From positions 15,104,963-15,168,962 of the forward strand of contig CM119265.1 of the NCBI GenBank assembly GCA_051294375.1: a stretch of 64,000 nt of DNA. The letters are read 5' to 3'. Positions 11,201-20,800 of the stretch are shown piece by piece. The notes under the pieces were generated by a model. That model saw only the letters and a program-made list of their open reading frames with translations. It searched no databases and was not told where the DNA came from. The first letter of the stretch is position 1; the number at the start of each line of letters is the position of its first letter. Origin of the DNA: Paraspadella gotoi (lineage: Eukaryota; Chaetognatha). Position numbers and translations under genes: made by a program.

Positions 11201-13547
11201 CGGTTTTACGCGATTGGTACGTTGAAAGGATACATTCAATTACAATTTGGCATGTTTTTTTATTTAAAACTAAGGAAATGGTTCCCGGACTAATACTGAA
11301 AGGCGTAATTTGTCAATCTCCTGTTGTTCGCTCTATCGCTATTCGCTGTCTCGGGCTCATATGCTTATATTCTATCCGTCAAGCACGAGAGCATCTTGAC
11401 CTCTTTTTCCAGGTTTTGCGCTAATTACAATTGAATAATGAATAGGGTTACCTTAAAAAAAGTTTATTCTTCCAGGCCACTCTGCTAGATACTACAAAGG
11501 TTAAAACGGCTGCGCTTCAAGCGATCTTTGATTGTCTTCTCATCTACGGCATTGCTGCTTTCAGCGAGACCAAGGTCCGATGCGGAGAGCCTTCCGGGAT
11601 CTCTGCCACTGAATCTGTCGACGACGACGAAGAAGCCGAGGAAGGTGACCAAGATGAAGATCCAGACAATCCTCAAGAGGAAGATCCCTTCCAAGAGGCC
11701 TATGAGTTAAACTCATCCCGACAGAGCAGTGGTGTTGGCGACAAATCAAGGTTGTGGAAAGTTTTTTTATTCATTTTAACTATTTTTCGTAATTTCGTAG
11801 TTTTTATTTTTTAATTCCAGATTTATTCGACGAAAGAAAAAGCGTCGAAGCGATGAATCGAACGCGGAGTCGGCGTCTTCGGCCGCTCGCGAATCCGAGG
11901 AGATGTCCAACGCCGTCATGACAATACTCGTTGGATGCCTCGACTCAGATTCCGTCAAAATTCAGGAGGTTACCATTCTCGGATTCGCCAAGCTTCTTCT
12001 TCACGATCGCATCTATTCTGGTGTGACTTGTTGATTATTGGTCGATCATCTGTTTTTTCTTTTCCATGATTCTTTCCCGTAACTGGCCTTATATTTCTGA
12101 TACCAGCTCGTCTTCTATCTCGATTCATCCTACTCTGGTTTAACCCTGCGGCTGAAGATTTTAAAAAGTACATGTCGATATTCATTGAAAAATACGCGCG
12201 TCGCAGTGTGGACCACCAAGAGGCTCTGATGGAAAGCCTCCTGCCAACACTAAACCAGATTACTAAGGCGCCGGAGACGAGTCCCTTGGCCAAGATCGAC
12301 ATAGACAAGGTGTCTTATGAGAAATTCGGGGGAGGAAAGAATCGTTGTGGATTGTGGAATTACTCTTCTCCGAAATTTCTACTGTAGGTCTGCGCCCTTG
12401 TGGTACGTATAACATCGTCATTTGTTCTTTACGAAAAAGCGGAGAAACCGGTTGGGAGCTCGGAAAACTCTGTCCACGACAACCTGGCCCTCTTATTGGC
12501 CAACGAAATTCTCAAAAATCCGCAGGGACCGCTGACCAGGTTTTTAAAACTTCTTTAATATTTATTGAGAGCGCCAGATGACGTGCCAATGACCACAAAT
12601 TTTTTTTGGGATTTCCTTAGACCCTTCCTAACGGCTTTAAATTCTCTTCAATTGACGTCGAATAATCTGGATTTGCTGGAGAATCTGAATGTGCTTGCGC
12701 ATCAGTTGGTGGAGACACCGAAAGATAGATTTATCAAAAGGGTAGCGAGGAAGTTTCAAACGGAGGTGGAGGCTCTCCTGTCGGCGGCCAAGGTTTTTAA
12801 AATAGCGTTTTTAGTTGCGTAAGAGCAGATTATCAAAGAATGTTTAAAATGTATATAAAGACCACTCCCTCAAGTATTAGATAGGGGAATACTATATTGT
12901 ACTCCGCCCAGCATCAAAATACAACCAATATAAAATTATCCATTAATAAATAAGCTATAATATTCTGATTACATTTTTCCAAAAAATTTTTCAGGAAAGT
13001 GCGGCCGGACCTTCTCTTGACGAATCTCTCGATACTGGGGAAATTAACATTTCACAAAAGTCAGTGGCGGTTTCTGTCAATAACAAGCTCGTCAACGATT
13101 CGGTGGAAGATGAGCAGAATAAATCACCAATGGAGGAGGACGACGTTGATGAAGCCGATTTAGAACAAGAGGAGTTGGAAGAGGATAAAGATGAGGAAGA
13201 AACCTCTCTAAGTAAGCCGCTTTATGAAGACGACTGCCAAGAACTCCTTAATGATTAATAACCCCGACTTAACAGAGCGAAAAGTGCGTCAGGACGTCCG
13301 AGCCAAACGATCTCTAGGCAAAATCGTGGCCGAGATGGAAGACAACCAGGGCTTTCCCGATCTCGCAAGCGGTTCTGGCGAGTCCATCTCAAGCAAGGCT
13401 ACGAGATCAACTGCTCAGGGTAAGCACAAACACAGTCCTTCAAGCAACGTCACGACTTCGAACGACGATAGCGAATCCAGCTCCTCCAATAAAAGGAAGC
13501 CCGCGAAAAAGAAGAGGAAGAAGTCGGGAAAGAGCGGGAACAAATGA
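5243..13547 (+). CDS. NCAPG: Condensin-I HEAT subunit CAP-G, about 21 exons
   Basis: HEAT-repeat (HAWK) subunit of condensin I, needed for mitotic chromosome compaction. Exons about: 5243-5362, 5651-5906, 5974-6086, 6155-6304, 8639-8762, 8832-8962, 9147-9335, 9397-9636, 9697-9808, 9983-10162, 10665-10807, 10872-10984, 11060-11184, 11275-11412, 11476-11750, 11821-12020, 12107-12309, 12388-12539, 12621-12792, 12995-13211, 13276-13547. Recognised by FLDVRHFSMYSIVVGQREPV, KRMKDRNPTIRQQAALALHR, DPVADVRRQIVSLIAL, ETVFYWGALARYL and VVRSIAIRCLGLICLYS, in the order of the family. About 1,200 residues against about 1,015 in human; the extra length is mostly the acidic and Lys-rich C-terminal tail (ends KKRKKSGKSGNK). 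Intron 4 (2.3 kb) holds repeats and a 10-N gap, so an exon could be lost there. Intron 10 contains a GC-rich, possibly SINE-derived patch at 10546-10615. No frame breaks found. Confidence 0.92.
5385..5560. mobile_element. MITE-like element in NCAPG intron 1
   Basis: A 176-bp element bounded by imperfect terminal inverted repeats: left about TTTGTTTCGCCGACCGG, right CCGGTCGGCGAAAGTAAAAT. The interior has runs of CCCTAA/CCTTAA-type sequence. A second copy of the same length and the same ends lies at 48200-48375. No coding capacity, so a non-autonomous DNA transposon is inferred; superfamily unknown. Confidence 0.7.
6305..8638. repeat. Repeat-filled NCAPG intron 4 with an assembly gap
   Basis: AT-rich intron stuffed with dispersed repeats. 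6525-6605 and 6625-6705 are two tandem copies of a unit containing TTGCGCATAAGTGG and GTTCCAAATTATAGATCGCC; the same unit recurs at 39405-39465. 6705-6790 matches 39465-39560, and 7930-8260 (pyrimidine-rich, CTGCTGCTTCTGCTGCTG) matches 39555-39800. N run at 8322-8331. No transposase frame is visible. Confidence 0.65.
8322..8331. other. Assembly gap (10 N)
   Basis: Run of N in NCAPG intron 4. The other gaps are 24020-24029 (10 N), 24223-24247 (25 N) and 38930-38954 (25 N); all fall in repeats. Confidence 0.99.
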
Positions 13548-13768
13548 AATGGTTGGAATGTTATAAAATGCGATGCTGATATTAGCGTTTATTCCTCCTT
13601 TCCGCTAGTCGGTTTTTTTCCCAGCGACACTATTTTTATACAGTTATACAAAATATCGTTCAAAATTGTGTTTTTCTTTTAAAACTTTAGCATTTTCATG
13701 AATCTCTTAACCCGGCGTGGACATTTAATTCAAGAACGACAAAGAAATTAATCAAATTCTTTTCTACG

Positions 13769-14657
13769 ATGACGACCGCCTTGACTCGAGGGGCGTTGAT
13801 CGTCCTCGAAGGCGTCGACAAGAGTGGCAAATCAACGCAGTGCAAGCACCTCGTCAAAAATCTTTGCTCGCGAGGATTTTCTAGTGAATTGTGGAGATTC
13901 CCAGAGCGCAGCACGGCCGTTGGGAAGGTCATTAATGATTATCTCGAGAAAAATATCGAACTTGAGGTTAGATTGATACGGGATGCTGGATGTCTTCTTT
14001 ATTTTTTTCCTCCGTTCTTTGTTTTATCTTTTTTTCGTCACCCCATCCAGGACCATGCTGTTCACTTGTTGTTTTCGGCAAATCGTTGGGAGTCAGTTCC
14101 TCGCATGAAATCTCTCATCGATTCGGGCGTGACTTTGGTTGTCGACCGCTACGCCTACTCCGGTGTGGCCTTTACTTCCGCAAAGGAAGGCTTTATTACC
14201 GAATGGTGTCGAACACCCGACGTTGGTCTCCCGGAACCTGACCTCGTCATCTATTTGACTCTAGATCCAAAACTTGCGGCGTCGAGGGGAGACTTTGGAG
14301 GAGAGAGATACGAGCGGACCGAGTTTCAAATCAAAGTTCAACAAAATTTTGCCAGGTGATTAGTTTAGCTTTGAAAATTAGGAAAGACGGGGGGGGGGAA
14401 CAAAAAAAAGAAAAATGTATCGTTACGATCACTTGGTTAGTTTGATGGATAACTCGTGGAAGATTGTGGAAGCGTCGCGATCCGTGGAGGAAATCGAAGA
14501 GGAGGTCCTCCAACATTCCCTTCAGTCCATTCGTCAGTGTTGCGGAAAGCCTCTCGGTCGATTATGGACGCCGCAGTCTTCAACCAAACCAGAATCCTCT
14601 GTTGGTGACCAAGAGAACAACAAAAACTTTGTCAATGTCGCTGTCCAAGCGTCGTGA
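13769..14657 (+). CDS. DTYMK: Thymidylate (dTMP) kinase, 3 exons
   Basis: Phosphorylates dTMP to dTDP for DNA synthesis. Exons 13769-13966, 14051-14355 and 14411-14657. The protein shows the P-loop LEGVDKSGKSTQ (residues about 13-24), the DR(Y) motif LVVDRYAYSGVAFTSAKEG, the LID-like region around GERYERTEFQ, and a C-terminus ending in the usual KPLGRLW plus about 33 extra residues. About 249 residues against about 212 in human. The third exon's acceptor is odd: it follows a purine-rich run (G9-AAC-A8-G) with no pyrimidine tract, but phase and homology (KMYRYDHLVSLMDNSWKIVE) support it. It sits 221 bp after NCAPG and 196 bp before KIF11. AATAAA-like signal near 14791. Confidence 0.94.
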
Positions 14658-14853
14658 AGTATTATTGCAATACCAACGATAGAATTTACATCCATTAAAC
14701 TGACGACTTGCATAATAGTCATTTTGTTGATTTACATTCCGTTCTATTTTTATACGTATTTTTTTCTCCATTTTCAGTTGAACCTAAGCAATAAATGCAT
14801 TGAGTGCATTAAATTTGATTTTACCGAAAACTGAGATTTGAAATCAGACTGAC

Positions 14854-17800
14854 ATGGCTTCGAAGACTTGGGAGGGGGGCCTTCGCGGGACCAACCCTTC
14901 GAGGAAAAAGGAAAAGCAAAACATCTCGGTATTTGTTCGCTGTCGGCCTTTTAACGAAGAGGAAAAGCGAAATTCTGTGGCGAAAGTTGTCAATTGCAAC
15001 CACAACGATGTCGAGGTAAGTTTTTTTGTTATTTTTCGGGATTACTGCTTTCGATTTGATATTGTTTGGCAATAATATGTGGCCATCATTTCGAATTCAG
15101 TTAAAAGAAAGAGCGACCGGCGTTGGTGGACAACATTTAACAAAGAAGTTTGTCTTCGATCGAGTCTTTTCTCCAACGTCCGACCAGATCGAAGTTTACC
15201 AAGAAGTCGTCGCTCCCGTCGTTAAAGAGGCTTTGCTAGGTCGGACATTCTCTCCTTTTACGAGGAAAAGTTATCGCCTCGCATGAAATAATATGATTTA
15301 TAACTGTTTAGGTTATAATTGTACCATCTTCGCCTACGGCCAAACCGGCACCGGCAAGACTTTCACGATGGAAGGAGAACGCTCTGAGGAATCGTACACT
15401 TGGGATGCCGATCCCGCTGTCCGGGGTCATCCCTCGGTGCATTCACCAGATCTTCGACACTTTGGAATCGGCAGGTTAATTTCCAAATGGATTCTGATTA
15501 AAATCATCGGTTACTTATTATTTATTACAACAGGAACGGAATTCGCCGTTCGTGTCTCATACATGGAACTTTACACGAGGATCTCTTCGATCTGCTTTCG
15601 AAAGCGACAACGTCGAAACGGGGATGAAGCTAAAGTTGTTCGAAGACAATCAGAAGGCACTCGTTATCCAAAATCTGTCTGAAAAATCGGTCAGAAATAA
15701 ACACGAAGTCATACAAATATTAGCTAAGGGGCAGCGCCAAACGTAAAACAGCCGAAACACAAAATGAACGCTCACAGTTCAAGGTAATTCACCTAAAGTT
15801 ATTCTTTTAAAGGTTTTGCAATAAACATTTAACTACTAGTGCTGTTTTATATAAGGTCCCACTCGATATTTATGATAACGATTCATATGAAAGAATACAA
15901 CGTCAACGGAGAGGAAGAACTCATCAAGACGGCGAAACTTAACCTTGTTGACCTCGCAGGTAAAGTTGGCCAGTCATTCAATCAAAGTCAATCATCTTTA
16001 TTCTTGTTAAAAATTAGGGGCTGAGAGCATCGGAAAAGCCGAATCAAAGTTGTTTAAAACTCCGACTAAAGTCGCTTCCAGAGAGAGATCCAGATTATCA
16101 TTTAGTAACCGTCGCTAGATTTTTGCTTGAAGGAATGAATGCAAGATCGTATTTTTCTTGCCCGTTCCAGGTTCGGAAAACATTGGCCGATCCGGTGCTA
16201 CGGGCGTTCGTAAGGCTGAAGCTGGAAACATTAACCAGTCGCTACTGACACTTGGCCGCGTAATTACCGCGCTCGTTGATAGGACACCTCATGTACCTTA
16301 TAGGTAGGTTGTCTGATTCTAGCGGTAATTTTTTTTTTTACTAGTTTTTGTTAAGCAAAGGTAATATTGTCTTATTTTTAGGGAATCCAAGTTGACAAGG
16401 TTGTTGCAAGAATCATTGGGCGGTAAAACCAAGACTACGATCATCGCCACCATCTCACCTGGGTATAATAATATGGAAGAAACTCTCAGCACCCTTGACT
16501 ACGCTCACAGGTTCGAATTAAAACGTCATAAGGTGCGTAATTTCTTTTCCTAAAAACAAATTCTTGCACTCAGAGCCAAGAACATAACGAACAAACCGGA
16601 AGTGAACCAGAAATTGACGAAAAAGGCACTGATCAAACAGTATGAAGACGAAATCGAAAAGCTTAAGCGCGACCTTGCTGCCACGCGGGAAAAGAATGGG
16701 TTCTTTATAGCCGAAGAAAATTACGAGAGGATGAAAAACCAGTTGGAGATGAACGAGGAAATAGTCAAACAGTTGGAAGAAAGCATCGAGGCAAAAGAGC
16801 AGAGTAAAGCCCAGTAAGTTTTGGAATTTTTGATCAGCTTGCGCTTTCCAGCTTTCTTTGCTGATATATAAAAAAAAAACTATTAAAAAAAATTTCATTT
16901 CAGTTACGAGTCGCTTTTCCTCAATGCTTCGACCAAATTGGAGGAGTCGCAAAACAGACTGGCGGCAACTAGAAACGCCTTATCAGAGGTAATCAATCTA
17001 TAGTTTTCTATTTAATTAAAACTTCTGTAATATTTAAAATCCGCCAAACGATCCTCAGGTCCACGAAAAGCTGAAGTTGAATCGCCGACAGCGGGACGAG
17101 AAGGCGGCTGTAGTAAAGGAATTGGAAGAGGCGGAGAAGCGACTATATGGGGATCTCAAAACAATGATCAACATCGCCGACGACGAGAAAGAAAACCTTG
17201 AGGGAGTACACGACAAGTTAGACCGACAACGCGAAGTCGATCGTAAGAACGAGGTGGGTATAAAGCCCAAATTCTTATATTTAAACCTTTCTTTGTAAAC
17301 TCCATTTTTCGAGCGTCTTCTGGGTTTGTTTTCAGAAAATCCTGAAATCGCACGCGGAACAATTTTCGGGCGTTGTCAACGACTTAAAAAAAAGTTATCA
17401 TAATATCCTAAGAAATCAAGAGTTGAAGAACGAGTCGCTCATTTCTTACGTTAGGGAAACCTCTGAGAAACAAGTGGCCGCGATTGAAAACTCCAAGGTC
17501 AGTGGGATAGTTCTATTGATGATAAAATTTCGCTTCTGCAAGACTTGCAATAATCGCCGACTGTTTTATTAGGGAGTTTTAAAAAGCTTGTCGATGCATT
17601 TGGAGAATTGTATTTCTAAAGAGTCGAAGGAGGAAAACAACTTGCAGTCATTTTTGAAAGATTTGACGGAAATCTCGGAGGATGGTTTTAAGGTTTGCAT
17701 TTCGTTTCCATACGTTTTACTTACGTCCCAATTTGTAATTCGCTGGAACTTTCATTTTCTTAGTCGTTGGAACAATATATGAACAGTTCTTTAACCAAGT

Positions 17801-20800
17801 ACATAATCGAGGTGATGGCCGAAGTATCCACCCAGCTCTCTCGACAGCAAGAAAGTATTACAACCTCGATCGACTCCACCATCACCAGAACGCGCGAACA
17901 AATTGAATCAATTCGAAGGTTACAGGTTCGTCTAGATCAGGTTTGCTTTAGATCGCCACAGTCGCTTATTTTGCTTTTAATTTTCACAGGAAAGTCACTT
18001 AAAGAAAATAGAAGAGTTAAAGGGGATGAACCAATCGCAAGAACAGGAAAGACAGAAATCAAACGTGAAACAGCGCGAAAAGATGGAGAACTTAAGACGT
18101 CAGGTAATTTTGTTAAAACGCTAATCTCCAAGCAATATAAAACAGATACCCCAAAAATTGATAAGATAGGATGTACCAATTGGGTATGATTTTTGTATGG
18201 AAGTATAAAAAAAGTTTTTTAAAAAAATTTATGGAATCGTGCGAATGTAAATGGGTTTAAATAAAAAAGATAATTTACAAAAGAGTTTTTATTTTCTTTA
18301 TAACGTTTATTTTTGAATATCGTACATGTTTCGGTTTTGTTTACAAACCTTCATCAGCGCTCTTATACTTTGTAAATTAATCTCGAAAAACAACGAAAGA
18401 TAACATCTTTTATAATCATTACAATGCAGTGACTCGAAAATAAATATTTGGAGAAAAATTCAATTTGTCAAAAACGCATATTACAAAAAAAAGAACAAAA
18501 ATAAAAATAGTAAAAATAATAATTACATTAAAACTACTGTATATTAAGGCGGAACAAAGTAAAAACTAAGAGTTCTGTAATATAAATAACGTTAAAGCAT
18601 CCCTGTGGGATGACGAAATTTTAAAAAAATTTATGATTTTATATATAGTTAATAACATGGCATTTAAAGTTTATTTTATTATTATAAATGATAAAGATTT
18701 TTTTTCAAAATCAGAATTTTTAAAAACGGATTCAGTAAACATTAAAAAAATAAATAAAAATATTACTACAAGATTTATAAATTTTTTTGTTTTGGTTTTA
18801 TGGCTTTTAGGAGAAATTAGGCAAAAAGCTATAGGTAGAAATTTGATGGTATCTACGGATGGGATGATGATGATGTTTAATTAGAAGCTTTTCTCATTTA
18901 CGTTTGATCGCCCACATTACTCATCAGAAGAGTATGTGAAAAGTGAGCAAGTTATTATTACTTATGTGCAGGATGTAAGCATTTTCTATGGGCTTAGTCT
19001 GAGAACCGTTCTGTGAAAAAATAAAGATTCTGTTGTAAAAGTTTTTTGGTTCAGGTTGCTTATGGCAATGAATTGATAATGTGCATTGATAATATTATAA
19101 TTGCTTCAATGTTAATTATCTGTGCGTTCAAGGTTTAAAAAATGTGATAGTAAGATTATTGAATTAAGTGTATTATGATGACAGAAGGTAATTTATATTA
19201 GGGACCAAGCTCAGATGATTAGATATAAAATTTCGACTATTAGTAATTGTATTTTTAAGTTGTCTTGACTAAAATAGTTTTAAGGGCAATCATTTTCAAA
19301 AAAAAAAAATTACGGATTATATCGTCTTGATTGAATACAGATCCATTAAATATTTACTTGTCTTTTTTAACATTAATTAGTAAAAATTTTTTTTGAAACT
19401 TAAATTTGTGGAGTCTGAGTTCGAGGGCATAAAAAGGATTATAAGCTAAGGAAATATATGATTACAAGCTTTAAAAATTCCTTCTGATGCGTATTCTATG
19501 TTAAATAAAATAAGACCTAATAAAATTTACTCGAGAAGGATTATGAATGGATTGTATTTTAAAGGTTTTTTCTATTTTTGACTCACGATTAACATGGAAA
19601 ATATTTAAAAGATTATACTTTGTGTAAGATACTTTTATGAGCTATCTGAGATCTGGGCCTTAAAAATTTAAGAAATGTCTGGAAAAAAATTTTGGCCTTC
19701 TATTTATATTAATAGGATATAAATTGTAAGAAATTAGAGTTATTTGGGTTTAGAGCCACATACAGAATGTTTTGTCCATTGGAAAGTGATACATCGTAAA
19801 TTTGTATAGAATTTCTTCGTTTGAGCATGGTAATAATTCTAATTTTTAAGACGTCACTCCGGCGCATTGATGTGGTGGGCTAAGACCGATATTATATTAC
19901 AGAACTCTTAATGAAAAAAAGTGATCGCAATTTTGGCCCGCCTTACTTAAGTCTATATCGCTGCAATTGACTGCAATGATTATAAAAAATTACACTCAAT
20001 TAAACCTTAATCACTAAAACCTTAATAACCATGAAGTCAAAAACCGAAAACTGTTATATTAGTCACTATTAATGTATTATAACCAACAATATAACTAGCC
20101 TGTAACTATAACAGTTTCCACAACCACCGTAACAAACAACATAACCACTGTAAACATACCACAATCGTACAAAATCATTTCAACCTTTTTCTTATTTGAA
20201 ATCTTAATAAGAATTTACGAAATGTTTAAAACATCAAAAGTCAGGTTATTAGAACAGACAGATTTTTCCGTCACAAATGGTGCTATAGAAACTGTCGGAA
20301 AACCACCAGTTCGATTTCGAAAATAAAATTCGTCGGTTTCGTTTGGGTATATAAGTGTTATTTAAAGTAATTTCTAGAAGAATATTTCGGGACTTGAACC
20401 GCTAGGCGAGTTGAAAAGCAACTAGTAGCAACATTCCAAATTGGAGAACTCTTTCTCAGTTACAATATTTATTATTTCTTTCGATATAATTTAATGTTAA
20501 TTTTATTAAATTCTGCTGACTGATAGATAGCTTATTATTTGTTGTTAATTATTGTATTAAGAATAATGCTTCTTTTACAGACAGTCTCCATTATATCATG
20601 AGAACATCTCGTGTCTGGCTAGCAGGGACCCGGATGTGTTTCCTCTGTTGGCCCGAAATTTGGTAATTTTGGGCAAAGCGCTTAGGCGGAAGCTTCGAAC
20701 CAACGCCGGCAGATGCCACCAAGAAAGGGCAGCCCCCCCCGCAAAGTTAAAAATTGGGGGATAATAAAAAAAAAAAAATAAAAAATAAAACGGTTTCTTT

